Assembly (NCBI GenBank): GCA_028279375.1 | Contig: JANQNW010000025.1 | Span: forward strand, 1 to 64,000 | Source of the DNA: Phycisphaerales bacterium | Lineage (GTDB): Bacteria > Planctomycetota > Phycisphaerae > Phycisphaerales > UBA1924 | DNA length: 64,000 bases | Direction of reading: 5' to 3' | Part shown: one piece after another, positions 16,676-26,112 of the stretch | Layout: every line of letters starts with the position of its first letter | Position numbering within the stretch: position 1 is the first letter of the stretch | Notes under the pieces: generated by a model | Databases searched by the model: none | What the model saw: the letters and a program-made list of their open reading frames with translations, nothing else | Told to the model about the DNA's origin: nothing | Position numbers and translations under genes: made by a program

Positions 16676-17278
16676 TCATTCGATCGGCTCGATGTCGATT
16701 CCGTCCGAGGCGCTCGACCGGACGGCCTCGATCAACGCCGTTGCGTCGTCCTCCTCCACGAGAATGCGACGACGAACGCGCTCTCCAAAGGAACAGTCGA
16801 TCTGATCGTGCGCCCACCGACGCAGAATGGAATCGACCTGGCGTGTGGACTCGTAGTCATGAATGAGGCAAAGCTCTGTCCGTTTGATGATCTCGATGAT
16901 CTCCGCCGCATCGATCACGGCTCGGGCGGCGGCCCCGTAGGCGCGGACGAGTCCGCCGACGCCGAGCTTCACTCCGCCGTACCGTCGACGGACGACCACC
17001 AGTGTCTCGACGAGTCCGCGCGATTCGATTTGCCGGAGGATCGGCGGACCGGCGCTGCCCCGCGGCTCTCCATCGTCTGAACAGCGCGTGTCGTGATCAC
17101 TGATGCGCCAGGCCCAGCAATGATGCGTGGCGTCCGGCGCTTCGCCTCGAATCTCCTTGAGCTTTGTGAACGCATCTGATTGCGAGACCGCCCTGTCCGC
17201 AATTCCGATGAATCGCGAACCGCGCACCGGATCCGCTTCGAACTCAATGCGCTTCTGGATGGTCTCCCGATGGGTCAT
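16676..17278 (-). CDS. YigZ/IMPACT-family protein
   Basis: This protein of 200 residues belongs to the conserved YigZ/IMPACT family, cytoplasmic proteins linked in eukaryotes to control of the Gcn2 kinase; the bacterial role is unsettled. The signature region is present: ATHHCWAWRI, SDDGEPRGSAGPPIL and VVVRRRYGGVKLGVGGLVRAYG. The C-terminal ferredoxin-like domain (about 140-200) is shortened or divergent. TAGGCT stands nine bases before the ATG and no ribosome site is visible. It is divergent from the RND operon. Confidence 0.92.
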   Translation of the reverse strand: MTHRETIQKRIEFEADPVRGSRFIGIADRAVSQSDAFTKLKEIRGEAPDATHHCWAWRISDHDTRCSDDGEPRGSAGPPILRQIESRGLVETLVVVRRRYGGVKLGVGGLVRAYGAAARAVIDAAEIIEIIKRTELCLIHDYESTRQVDSILRRWAHDQIDCSFGERVRRRILVEEDDATALIEAVRSSASDGIDIEPIE

Positions 17279-17287
17279 CGACGGCCA

Positions 17288-17293
17288 AGCCTA
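17288..17293 (-). promoter_or_regulatory. -10-like TAGGCT for the YigZ gene
   Basis: On the minus strand, TAGGCT ends nine bases before the ATG with no Shine-Dalgarno between, matching the short-leader pattern seen at other genes of the window. Confidence 0.38.
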
Positions 17294-17328
17294 ACCCGCA
17301 CGCGGAGACGGCGACTCCAGCGAACTCG

Positions 17329-17334
17329 TATACT
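17329..17334 (+). promoter_or_regulatory. -10 hexamer TATACT of the RND operon
   Basis: TATACT lies in the context ctcgTATACTcggaac, closely matching the context upstream of the carboxypeptidase gene at 21889. It predicts a leader of about 77 nt before GTG 17418. No clear -35 box is seen. Confidence 0.5.
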
Positions 17335-17417
17335 CGGAACAACCACCGGGGGTGAGCGGCCGATGCTGGCTACCCAGAATCTGCCGGCCGCGAGAATCTG
17401 CTGAAGGAGTTGCGATC

Positions 17418-18590
17418 GTGCATTTCTCAACCCAGACCATGGTTGGCTGCTGTGTCACGCTCGCTCTCGCGGCGGCCGCAGGTTGCGAACAGCCCGTTCC
17501 TCCGCCGCCGGCGCCGCCGGCAGTGACCGTCACAACGCCGGTCATTCGGACAGTCGAGGGCTACACGGATTTCACTGGAAACACCGAGGCATACGAAGCG
17601 GTTGAGATTCGCGCGCGCGTCGAGGGCTACCTTCAGGAGATTCACTTCGAGCCCAGTGCAGTCGTTCAGGAGGGTGACCTGCTCTTCACGATCGAGCAGG
17701 AGACCTTCCAGGCGGCTGTGGATCAGGCCAACGCGGATGTCGAGCGAGCCAAGGCGGACCGGACCCAGGCGGAATGGGATCTGGAGCAGGTCATCGAGCT
17801 TGAACGTTCTGGCGCGGCGAATGTGAAGGAGGTGCAGGACAAGACAACAGCGCGCCTTGTCGCGGCGGCGAATCTCAAGTCCGCTCAGGCAAGCCTCCTG
17901 AAAGCGGAGACGGACTTCGCATACACGACGATCCGGTCGCCCATCACGGGGCGGGTGAGCCGAAACCTTGTCGATGTGGGCAATCTCGTCGGCGCAGGTG
18001 AGCAGACACTGCTCACGACGGTGCGCGACATGCGCCCGATCTACGTCTACTTCGATATGCCGGAGATCCTGCTCCAGGGGATTCGCGAGGAGCGCGAGAA
18101 ATCTGAGCGCAGGCAACTGAGCGACTTCCCGATGCTCTTCGGGCTGGCCAGCGAGCAGGGGCATCCGCACGTCGGAGCGCTCGACTACATCGACAACACC
18201 GTTGATCCTGCGACGGGGACCATTCGCACACGGGGCGTGTACGCGAATGAGGACCTCGAAGTGCTCCCGGGCTTCTTCGTGAGAGTCCGGCTTCCGGGAG
18301 ACCCGATAGCGAACGCAGTCCTGGTGAGCGACCGGGCGATCGGGTCGGATCTCGAAGGGAAATTCCTGATGGTGGTGGACGCTGACAACATCGTGCAGAA
18401 GCGCGCGGTCAATGCGGGCGGACTCTACGCCGGAATGCGCCACATCATCGAGGGTCTGGCGCCGGGGGAGCAGTACATCGTGAATGGGCTGCAGCGCGCG
18501 CGTCCGGGCATGCCGGTCACGCCAACTGTTGACGACGCGCCTCAGACGCCTCAATCGGAAGCGCCGATCGAGGCGACGGACGAGTCCTGA
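17418..18590 (+). CDS. RND efflux periplasmic adaptor (membrane-fusion lipoprotein)
   Basis: This is the periplasmic adaptor joining an RND pump to an outer-membrane channel in tripartite drug or solvent efflux. With GTG 17418 it is 390 residues. That start is chosen because GGAG (17405-17408) lies nine bases before it, and the protein then opens with a lipoprotein signal (LALAAAAGC). Domains follow in the AcrA order: a lipoyl half (TEAYEAVEIRARVEGYLQEI), a helical hairpin with many Ala/Asp/Gln (about 90-150), the second lipoyl half (IRSPITGRVSR), then beta-barrel and membrane-proximal domains. ATG 17439 is an alternative start. The pump gene follows after 24 bases. Confidence 0.93.
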   Translation: MHFSTQTMVGCCVTLALAAAAGCEQPVPPPPAPPAVTVTTPVIRTVEGYTDFTGNTEAYEAVEIRARVEGYLQEIHFEPSAVVQEGDLLFTIEQETFQAAVDQANADVERAKADRTQAEWDLEQVIELERSGAANVKEVQDKTTARLVAAANLKSAQASLLKAETDFAYTTIRSPITGRVSRNLVDVGNLVGAGEQTLLTTVRDMRPIYVYFDMPEILLQGIREEREKSERRQLSDFPMLFGLASEQGHPHVGALDYIDNTVDPATGTIRTRGVYANEDLEVLPGFFVRVRLPGDPIANAVLVSDRAIGSDLEGKFLMVVDADNIVQKRAVNAGGLYAGMRHIIEGLAPGEQYIVNGLQRARPGMPVTPTVDDAPQTPQSEAPIEATDES

Positions 18591-18614
18591 GAAGGAAGCA
18601 GGGCAGCCGCACAC

Positions 18615-21600
18615 ATGTTCAGCCGATTCTTCATCAATCGTCCCATCTTTTCGACGGTGATTGCGCTCGTCACAATGATCGCCGGCGCCGTCGCATTGCC
18701 AATCCTCCCGATCGAGCAGTTTCCGCCGATTGCGCCGCCGACCGTCGAGGTGACAGCGATCTATCCGGGCGCCAGCGCGAGTGTGCTGCAGGACACCGTC
18801 GCCGTTCCGATTGAGGACGAGGTCAACGGCGTCGAGGACATGCTCTACATGTCCTCCAACTGCTCCAGCGACGGCACCATGAATCTGACGGTGACCTTCG
18901 CCGTCGGCACAGACATCGACATGGCGACGGTGCTCGTGGACAACCGCGTGTCGCTTGCGCTCGCCAAGCTGCCCGAGGAGGTCAAGCGCCAGGGCGTCGA
19001 GGTGAAGAAGAAGTCGACGAGCATGACGCTCGCCGTCAACCTCACGTCGACGAACCCGAGGCACGATTCGCTCTTCCTGAGCAACTACGCCGCCCTGTAT
19101 GTCGAGGATGTGCTCACGCGAGTTGACGGCGTCGGCGAGATCGTGAACTTCGGCGCCGCCGAGTTCGGCATGCGCATCTGGATCGATCCGGAGCAGGTCG
19201 CTTCTCGCCAGCTCACGACCGGCGAAGTGCTCGATGCGATCCAGCAGCAGAACATTCAGGTCGCGGCCGGTCAGGTCGGTCGTACTCCGGCGCCCCTGGG
19301 AACGGACTTCCAGTACACGATCAACACGCTCGGGCGCCTCGAGACTGTCGAGCAGTTCGAGAACATCATCCTGAAGACGACTGACGATGGCGCCATCGTT
19401 CGAGTTCGCGACGTCGCCCGTGTTGAGCTTGGCGCCCAGAATTACGATCTCTATGCGGATCTGAACAGCGATCCCACCTGCACGCTGATTGTCTACCAGC
19501 TTCCGGGCGCGAATGCGATATCGATCGCTGACGGCATTCGCGCAGAGATGGAGGGCCTCGCGGCGAACTTCCCGCAGGGTGTCTCTCACGAGGTTGTCTA
19601 CGACACGACGCTCTTCGTTCGCACGTCCATCAAAGAGGTCGTGGTCACGCTGTTCATCGCAGTCATCCTCGTGATCTTTTCCGTCTACATTTTCCTGCAG
19701 GACTTCCGCACAACGCTTATTCCCTGCGTCACGATTCCGGTCTCGCTCATCGGCACGCTCGCCGTGATGCTGGCATTGGGATTCTCGATCAATACGCTTT
19801 CGCTCTTCGGGCTCGTGCTCGTCATCGGAATCGTCGTCGATGACGCGATCGTCGTCGTCGAGAACGTCATGCGCCTGATCGACGAGGAGGGGATGGATCG
19901 CAAGGCTGCCGCCATCAAGTCGATGGAGGAAGTCACTGGTCCTGTCGTCGCCACCACCCTCGTGCTGCTGGCGGTGTTCATCCCGTCGTCCTTGATGCCG
20001 GGCGTCACGGGTCAGCTCTACCGGCAATTTGCATTGACGATCGCGATCGCCACGATCTTCTCATCCATCAACGCGCTGACACTCAGCCCGGCGCTTTGCG
20101 CAATACTCCTCCGTCCCTCGCCCGAAAAGCGCGCGTTGCCGTTCCGCGTCTTCAATAACTTCTTCGACCGGACGACGAACGGATACATGAGCATCGTGAA
20201 TCGCTCGATCCGCCATGTCGGCATTCCGCTCCTGTGTTACGCCGGCCTGCTCGTGGGGACCTATTTCGGTTTCGCGAAGCTTCCCACTGGGTTCATACCG
20301 GAGGAGGATCAGGGTTTCCTCTTCTGCAACGTTCAGCTTCCGGACAGCGGTTCGCTCGAGCGCACCCGCGCCGTGAACACGCGCATCGAGGAGATTCTCG
20401 CCGAGACCGAAGGCGTCGCCCACTACATCACGATTGGCGGATTCTCGATCCTCAGTGGCGCGAACTCGCCGAACTCGGCGTTCGTGATCATCATCCTCGA
20501 TGAATGGGATGATCGGCCGGACGAGGATCTGCACGCGGACGCGATCACAGCGAAGCTCAATCAACAGTTCTCGCAGATTCAGGAAGGCATCGTCTTCGCA
20601 TTCGGTCCGCCGGCAATCCAGGGCCTCGGCAATGCGGGCGGATTCGAATACCAACTGCAGGACCGAGGAACAAACGGGCCCTTTGTGCTTCAGGAGTTCG
20701 CCGACGATCTCGTTGGAGCGGGACGCCAGGAGCCAGGGCTCATCCGAATGAACACAACGTTCAGAGCGTCGGTTCCGCAACTCTTCGCTGACATCGATCG
20801 AGTGAAAGCGCAGCGCCTTGGAATTTCGATGGAGGAGATCAACACCACGCTGCAGGCCAATCTGGGATCGCAGTACGTCAATGATTTCAACACGTTCGGC
20901 AAGGCGTACCAGGTCATCGTGCAGGCCGACAAGAACTTCAGGAACAAGATCGAGGACATCCAGAACCTGAAGGTCCGTGATCGCAAGGGCAACATGATTC
21001 CGCTCTCGACGCTCGTCCAGATCCAGGAGACCGTCGGGCCTGAGGTCATTACGCGCTACAACAAGTATCCGTCCGCCCAGATCACCGGAGCCCCTGCGCA
21101 GGGATTCAGTTCCGGCCAGTCTGTCGCGACAATGGAGCGTCTCTCAGGAAACCTCCTGCCGCCTTCGATGGGATTTGAGTGGACCGGGATGGTCTATCAG
21201 GAGATCCTCGCGGGCAATCTTACGCCGCTCATCTTCACGCTCTCGATCGTTCTCGTGTTCCTGGTCCTCGCGGCCCAATACGAGAGCTGGTCAGCGCCGC
21301 TCGCGATCATCCTCTCAGTGCCGATGGCGGCGTTCGGCGCCGTCACTTTCGTTTTCCTGAGAAGCTTCGACATCAACATCTACACGCAGATCGGACTCGT
21401 GCTTCTCATCGGCCTCGCCTCCAAGAGCGCGATTCTCATCGTCGAGTTCGCCATGCAGAACCGAGAGGAGAAGGGCATGGGAATCGTCGAGGCGACGGCA
21501 GAGGCGGCGAAACTCCGATTCCGACCGATCCTCATGACGGCGCTGTCATTCCTGCTTGGCGTGATCCCGCTCGTGGTCGCGTCCGGCGCCGGCGCCGTCA

Positions 21601-21785
21601 GCAGGCAGGCGCTCGGCACGGCTGTATTCGGCGGCATGTTGGCGGCGACGATCTTCGCGGTCCTGCTCGTGCCAGTCCTCTACGTCGTCATCGTGGAAGT
21701 ATCAGGCAGTCTGGGGAGACTTGTTGGTCGGTCGTCAGGGACCGAGAACCCTGCCGGCGCGAAGAAGGCAGCGCCAGAGGGTTGA
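18615..21785 (+). CDS. RND efflux pump, HAE1/AcrB family
   Basis: This inner-membrane proton-driven efflux transporter of 1,056 residues has the full AcrB layout of 12 transmembrane helices in two halves with large periplasmic loops. The start MFSRFFINRPIFSTVIALV and the porter motif FPPIAPPTVEVTAIYPGAS are typical. TM4 carries the proton-relay Asp pair (IGIVVDDAIVVVENV). The C-terminal half shows PMAAFGAV and QIGLVLLIGLASKSAILIVEF. The adaptor gene lies just upstream, and both probably share the promoter near 17330. No TolC-type outer-membrane gene is present, so an unlinked channel must be used. Confidence 0.97.
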   Translation: MFSRFFINRPIFSTVIALVTMIAGAVALPILPIEQFPPIAPPTVEVTAIYPGASASVLQDTVAVPIEDEVNGVEDMLYMSSNCSSDGTMNLTVTFAVGTDIDMATVLVDNRVSLALAKLPEEVKRQGVEVKKKSTSMTLAVNLTSTNPRHDSLFLSNYAALYVEDVLTRVDGVGEIVNFGAAEFGMRIWIDPEQVASRQLTTGEVLDAIQQQNIQVAAGQVGRTPAPLGTDFQYTINTLGRLETVEQFENIILKTTDDGAIVRVRDVARVELGAQNYDLYADLNSDPTCTLIVYQLPGANAISIADGIRAEMEGLAANFPQGVSHEVVYDTTLFVRTSIKEVVVTLFIAVILVIFSVYIFLQDFRTTLIPCVTIPVSLIGTLAVMLALGFSINTLSLFGLVLVIGIVVDDAIVVVENVMRLIDEEGMDRKAAAIKSMEEVTGPVVATTLVLLAVFIPSSLMPGVTGQLYRQFALTIAIATIFSSINALTLSPALCAILLRPSPEKRALPFRVFNNFFDRTTNGYMSIVNRSIRHVGIPLLCYAGLLVGTYFGFAKLPTGFIPEEDQGFLFCNVQLPDSGSLERTRAVNTRIEEILAETEGVAHYITIGGFSILSGANSPNSAFVIIILDEWDDRPDEDLHADAITAKLNQQFSQIQEGIVFAFGPPAIQGLGNAGGFEYQLQDRGTNGPFVLQEFADDLVGAGRQEPGLIRMNTTFRASVPQLFADIDRVKAQRLGISMEEINTTLQANLGSQYVNDFNTFGKAYQVIVQADKNFRNKIEDIQNLKVRDRKGNMIPLSTLVQIQETVGPEVITRYNKYPSAQITGAPAQGFSSGQSVATMERLSGNLLPPSMGFEWTGMVYQEILAGNLTPLIFTLSIVLVFLVLAAQYESWSAPLAIILSVPMAAFGAVTFVFLRSFDINIYTQIGLVLLIGLASKSAILIVEFAMQNREEKGMGIVEATAEAAKLRFRPILMTALSFLLGVIPLVVASGAGAVSRQALGTAVFGGMLAATIFAVLLVPVLYVVIVEVSGSLGRLVGRSSGTENPAGAKKAAPEG

Positions 21786-21888
21786 TGGCCCTATACCGAA
21801 GCGCGGAATCGGTGTGAAAACGTGCACGGCGCGTGATTCAGAGCAGTCGATTCCGAGAAGAACGCTTCGGGACGCCGTTTCCGGCTCG

Positions 21889-21894
21889 TATACT
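21889..21894 (+). promoter_or_regulatory. -10 hexamer TATACT of the M14 carboxypeptidase gene
   Basis: TATACT sits in ggctcgTATACTgcactcggaacc, similar to the RND operon promoter. It predicts a leader of about 60 nt with GAGAGAG before the ATG. Confidence 0.5.
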
Positions 21895-21960
21895 GCACTC
21901 GGAACCGGAGGCGGCGTTTCTTGGCGGAACGAGCCGGCCTCAGCAACTGAGAGAGCAAAA

Positions 21961-24258
21961 ATGAGAACGAAGATCAGTGCGCTTTCGCTGTCCCTCACCC
22001 TTCTCGTCGCGGCTGCAGGACCCGCTGTCGCTCAGAAACCCGGTGAGATCGTCCGCTACGACGGCAAGTCCGTCGTCCGCGTCGAGGCCGATGACGACGC
22101 CGAGCGCAAGGCGCTGAGCGAACTCCGTCTTCGTCTGCTGGGCGAGTGCCTCCGCCATGACGGCGCCGAGTACATCGCAGACGAGGAGGACATGAAGCGC
22201 CTGCGAGAGGCGGGACTCGAGTTCGACGTGATCGTCGAGAATCTGCAGGAGCAGATTGACGCAGAACGCGCACGCATTGAGGCGAACAACGCCCTCCGCG
22301 GCGTCTCCTGGTACGCGGACTACAAGACGCTCGCTCAGATTGAGACACGGATCGATGACCTCGTCGCGACCTATCCGGCGCTGCTGACCAAGCAGTCGAT
22401 CGGTCAAAGTCTCGATGGCCGCGACATCTGGGCGATCACCGTCGACGCGGGTGTGCCCTCGGATGCGCCAGCACTTTGTTTCAACGGCACGCAGCATGCG
22501 CGCGAGTGGGTCAGCCCCATGACCGTCATGTACATCCTCGAGAATCTCGCCGCCGGCTATGGCGTCGATCCCGAGGTCACTGCATGCCTGGACAGCGTGA
22601 AGTTCTACATCATCCCGGTCGTGAATCCGGACGGGTACCTCTACGCATGGAACAACGACCGTTTCTGGAGGAAGAACCGGCGCGACAATGGCGATGGGAA
22701 CTTCGGCGTCGATCCGAATCGCAACTGGGATTCGAACTTCGGCGGGCCGGGATCGAGCCCGTTCACCGGTGATGACACGTTTCGCGGGCCCAGCGCCTTC
22801 TCCGAGCCGGAGACCGTCGCGATTCGTGATTTCATCCTCGCGCGGCCCGAGATCGTCGCACACATCGATTTCCACTCGTACTCACAGCTTGTTCTCTGGC
22901 CGTACGGTTACGTGAATGATGTGCCCGCTGATCCGGATGGGGCGATTCTCGAAACGCTAGGCACGGAAATGTCGGATTCGATTCTCACCGTGCACAACCA
23001 GTACTACGTGCCGCAGCCTGCGCACCAGCTCTACATCGCCTCCGGCGTGGCGACTGACTGGGTGTACGAATCTGGCGGGGCCTTTTCGTGGACGATCGAG
23101 TTGAGGCCCGCCAACCAGTTCCAGGGCGGGTTTGAGCTGCCTGCAGATCAGCTTCTGCCGACGGCCGAAGAGAACTTCGAAGCGATCAAGCAGCTCGCCA
23201 TTTCTGTCGGTTCGCGCGCACGATTCTCGTTCGCTCAAGGCCCACCCACACTGCTGCAGACCGATGTGGCCCAGCAGGTTGACTACGAAGTCCTTCCGAT
23301 CGCAAGCGCCCAGATCGACTCGACGACGGCTCGGCTCTTCGCAAGAGCCTCCGGTGAGCCATCGTTCACCATGTCGCCTGCCAGTCACCTTGGCGGCGTG
23401 GACTATCAAACGGCGCTTTCCAGCGCCGTCTGCGGCTCCACGCTCGAGTACTACTTCGAAATCGAGACGATCAGCGGCGAGGTCTACCGCTCCCCGACTG
23501 ATGCTCCAGCGTCGTTCTACTCCGCGGAAGTGATCGACATGAACTTCGCGTTTGCAGACGATTTCGAGGCTGATCTCGGCTGGACCGTCGCGAACGTCGA
23601 CGGGCTCTCCGAGGGCGCATGGTCGCGCGGCCTTCCTCTCGGTGGGGGTGATCGCGGCGATCCAGCAGCAGATTTCGATGGATCAGGCGCCTGCTTCCTG
23701 ACGGACCCAGCGGACGGAAACACTGACGTCGACAACGGCGCCACGATTCTCACGTCGCCCGCTATGGACGCCTCGGACGCGAACTCCACGCTCGTCTACT
23801 CGCGCTGGTACTCGAACACCGCCGGCTCTGCGCCGGGCGAGGATGTCTTCATCGTCGAAGTCTCTGATGATGACGGCGCCAATTGGACGACGCTCGAGAC
23901 CATCGGCCCGACTGGCGCCGATACGTCCGGCGGCTGGATCGAGAGGAGTTTCCTTGTGTCGGACATCGCGGGCGTGTCGAACTCATCGACATTCCGCATC
24001 CGATTCAATGCGTCTGACTATGGAGAGGGCTCGGTCGTCGAGGCGGGTGTCGATCAGGTGCAGATTGTCACGATGGGTTGCTCGGGGCTCGCCTGCACCG
24101 GCGATCTGGACGGGGACGGCTCCGTGGGAAGCGCTGACCTCGCAATCGTCGTCGGCACCTGGAACTCAGGACCCGGGGCCGCCGATTTCGACGGCGATGG
24201 CAACATCGGGAGCGCTGATCTCGCGATCCTGATCGGGCTTTGGGGTCCGTGTCCCTGA
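21961..24258 (+). CDS. Secreted M14 zinc carboxypeptidase with GC-type dockerin tail
   Basis: This exported metallopeptidase of 765 residues removes C-terminal amino acids from peptides. A signal peptide (1-24, ending AVAQ) is followed by a short propeptide-like part and the M14 domain. Zinc ligands are H179 and E182 in NGTQHAREW, and a later His in HIDFHSYSQLVLWP. The catalytic Glu is in TIELRPANQ. After the peptidase comes a beta-sandwich resembling MAM/immune-inhibitor modules (DDFEADLGWTV, then YSRWYSN). The last 50 residues are two Asp-rich loops (DLDGDGSVGSADLA, DFDGDGNIGSADLA) ending WGPCP, the tail shared with three other genes here. ATG 21961 is chosen because the signal peptide begins there. 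Confidence 0.94.
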   Translation: MRTKISALSLSLTLLVAAAGPAVAQKPGEIVRYDGKSVVRVEADDDAERKALSELRLRLLGECLRHDGAEYIADEEDMKRLREAGLEFDVIVENLQEQIDAERARIEANNALRGVSWYADYKTLAQIETRIDDLVATYPALLTKQSIGQSLDGRDIWAITVDAGVPSDAPALCFNGTQHAREWVSPMTVMYILENLAAGYGVDPEVTACLDSVKFYIIPVVNPDGYLYAWNNDRFWRKNRRDNGDGNFGVDPNRNWDSNFGGPGSSPFTGDDTFRGPSAFSEPETVAIRDFILARPEIVAHIDFHSYSQLVLWPYGYVNDVPADPDGAILETLGTEMSDSILTVHNQYYVPQPAHQLYIASGVATDWVYESGGAFSWTIELRPANQFQGGFELPADQLLPTAEENFEAIKQLAISVGSRARFSFAQGPPTLLQTDVAQQVDYEVLPIASAQIDSTTARLFARASGEPSFTMSPASHLGGVDYQTALSSAVCGSTLEYYFEIETISGEVYRSPTDAPASFYSAEVIDMNFAFADDFEADLGWTVANVDGLSEGAWSRGLPLGGGDRGDPAADFDGSGACFLTDPADGNTDVDNGATILTSPAMDASDANSTLVYSRWYSNTAGSAPGEDVFIVEVSDDDGANWTTLETIGPTGADTSGGWIERSFLVSDIAGVSNSSTFRIRFNASDYGEGSVVEAGVDQVQIVTMGCSGLACTGDLDGDGSVGSADLAIVVGTWNSGPGAADFDGDGNIGSADLAILIGLWGPCP

Positions 24259-24263
24259 GTCGC

Positions 24264-24285
24264 CCGTTGATTCCTCACGGTTTTT
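24264..24285 (+). terminator. Weak terminator after the carboxypeptidase gene
   Basis: CCGTTGA (24264-24270) pairs with TCACGG (24275-24280), with one bulged base and a four-base loop, followed by five Ts. The stem is short, so activity is uncertain. Confidence 0.45.
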
Positions 24286-24346
24286 CGGCCGCGGTACCAT
24301 CTCCGACAGAGAGCGCGCCGTCTCGCGCGCTCGGCGAGGTGACACC

Positions 24347-24910
24347 ATGAATGACCGATTGAACTCCATATATGCGCAGATTCAGTCACTGCGACAGGAA
24401 CTTGCCGAGCTTCGACGCAGCGCGGCGCCTGAGCCAGTTGAGAATCTGACGCTGCTCGATCTCGATGGCGCCGAGATCGCCCTGAGCGATCTCTTTGGCG
24501 ACAAGGACGATCTGATCGTCGTGCACAACATGGGCAAGGGATGCGTGTACTGCACGATGTGGGCGGACGGCTTCAACGGCGAGCATGAGCATCTCAGCGA
24601 CCGCGCCGCATTCGTGCTCTGTTCCGCTGATCCTCCAGATGTCGCCCGCGAGTTTGCCCGCGCTCGCGACTGGGGATATCGCGTCGTCTCGGGCCATGAA
24701 ACTGGATTTGCCGCGGCGCTCGACTATGAGTCTGCCGAGGGTCAGCCCATGCCCGGCGCTTCGGTCTTCCATCGGAACGCCGACGGCTCGATCGTGCGGA
24801 CGGGCCACGCGCCGTTCGGACCCGGCGATGACTTCTGTGCCGTCTGGCCGCTCTTCGACATGCTCAAGGACGGCGCTGACGGCTGGTCGCCGAAATACAC
24901 TTATTCCTGA
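24347..24910 (+). CDS. DUF899-type thioredoxin-fold protein
   Basis: This protein of 187 residues has a thioredoxin-like fold of the DUF899 type and no known reaction. An N-terminal helix (NSIYAQIQSLRQELAELRR) precedes the core. A CxxC pair lies in MGKGCVYCTMWADGFN at about residues 65-68, where redox-active thioredoxins carry theirs. FVLCSADPP and the C-terminal PFGPGDDFCAVWPLFDML are the other family features. The protein has no signal peptide and should be cytoplasmic. GAGGTG precedes the ATG. Its end overlaps dinB by ten bases, tail to tail. Confidence 0.85.
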   Translation: MNDRLNSIYAQIQSLRQELAELRRSAAPEPVENLTLLDLDGAEIALSDLFGDKDDLIVVHNMGKGCVYCTMWADGFNGEHEHLSDRAAFVLCSADPPDVAREFARARDWGYRVVSGHETGFAAALDYESAEGQPMPGASVFHRNADGSIVRTGHAPFGPGDDFCAVWPLFDMLKDGADGWSPKYTYS

Positions 24911-26112
24911 TCCTCATCGCGCGCGATCTCCGGCGCCCTGAGCGACGCTCCACGTCGAAGCGCTTCGCGACCGAAACGCGAAACGAGTTCGTCGGTCACC
25001 CGATCGACACGCCGCTGCTTGTCGCCGGCCTCCTGTGCAAAGAGGTCCAGCTGCGCGTCCGTCTCGAAGCGTGAGACGCCGACGCCCAGCAGGCGAATCG
25101 GTCGGCCATCGTGCTGGAGCCAGGAGTCGAGGAGTTCCTCCGCTGCCTCGTGAATCAGATCCGTCCGGTCCACCGGCGTGGGCATCGTTCGTGAGCGCGT
25201 GGATGTCTCGAATTCTCCGCATCGGATCTTGAGTGTGATGCGCCGGCCCTGGAGCCCGGCTTTCCGAACGCGTCTCCCGAGGCGCTCCGACATCAGGGCG
25301 AGTTCGCGCCGCAGTTCCGCCCGGTCCGCGACATCAGTCTGGAAGGTCTCCTCGCAACTGACGCTGCGCGACGCGCGATCGGTCGTCACTGGGCGATCGT
25401 CCCTGCCCCAGGCGCGATCGGCGACCGCGCCGCCGAGGCGTCCGAGCTTCGACTTCATGACGCGGACGTCAACTTCGCGGATTTCCGCGATCGACCGCAC
25501 ACCGATGGCATGCAGCTTCTTCGCCACGGCCGGTCCGATGCCGGGAATGCGCTCGATAGGAAGGGGGCCCAGGACCTCAAGAACCTGCTCCGGGCGCATC
25601 GTCGTAAGCCCATCTGGTTTCTCGAGATCCGACGCCAGTTTCGCAAGGAACTTGTTCGTCGCGACACCGATGGAGGCATTGAGTCTCGTCGCATCCTTGA
25701 TCTCTGTCTTGATCCTGCGCGCAAGCTCCGTGGCGTCGTCGATCGATGGACAGATTCTGCTGACATCGAGAAACGCCTCATCGATACTGAGCGGTTCGAT
25801 CAGATCCGTGTGCTTCGCGAAGATGGAGAAGACCTGATCGGACGCCTCGTGATAGCGAGCCATGTTGACCGGAACGATCACCGCGTTCGGGCAGTGTCGC
25901 TTCGCGATCGACATCGGCTGGGCGCTGCTGCAACCAAAGGCGCGAGCTTCGTACGATGCGGCGGCGACCACACCGCGCGGTCCATCGAATCCGACCAACA
26001 CAGGCTTTCCGCAGAGGTTTGGATCGTCCCGTTGTTCGACGGACGCGTAGAACGCGTCCATATCGACGTGGAGGATCCGCCGCGACGGTGATTCCGGAGT
26101 GCCGGAGCTCAT
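24901..26112 (-). CDS. dinB: DNA polymerase IV (Y-family translesion polymerase)
   Basis: This error-prone polymerase of 403 residues copies past damaged template bases. The catalytic metal ligands are in ILHVDMDAFYASVE (first Asp) and in PLSIDEAFLDVS (Asp-Glu pair). A helix-hairpin-helix (LPIERIPGIGPAVAKKL) marks the thumb. The little-finger domain occupies roughly 240-360. A clamp-binding motif may be AQLDLFA near residue 365. The start codon overlaps the stop of the upstream cytochrome gene by four bases, so translation is probably coupled. No SOS box was identified. Confidence 0.96.
   Translation of the reverse strand: MSSGTPESPSRRILHVDMDAFYASVEQRDDPNLCGKPVLVGFDGPRGVVAAASYEARAFGCSSAQPMSIAKRHCPNAVIVPVNMARYHEASDQVFSIFAKHTDLIEPLSIDEAFLDVSRICPSIDDATELARRIKTEIKDATRLNASIGVATNKFLAKLASDLEKPDGLTTMRPEQVLEVLGPLPIERIPGIGPAVAKKLHAIGVRSIAEIREVDVRVMKSKLGRLGGAVADRAWGRDDRPVTTDRASRSVSCEETFQTDVADRAELRRELALMSERLGRRVRKAGLQGRRITLKIRCGEFETSTRSRTMPTPVDRTDLIHEAAEELLDSWLQHDGRPIRLLGVGVSRFETDAQLDLFAQEAGDKQRRVDRVTDELVSRFGREALRRGASLRAPEIARDEDQE

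Noticed and set aside
17427-20027. An open frame of 866 codons on the minus strand.
   Set aside because: It lies opposite the RND adaptor and pump genes, shows Arg/Asp/His-rich low-information sequence, and has no start context. It arises from high GC on the opposite strand.
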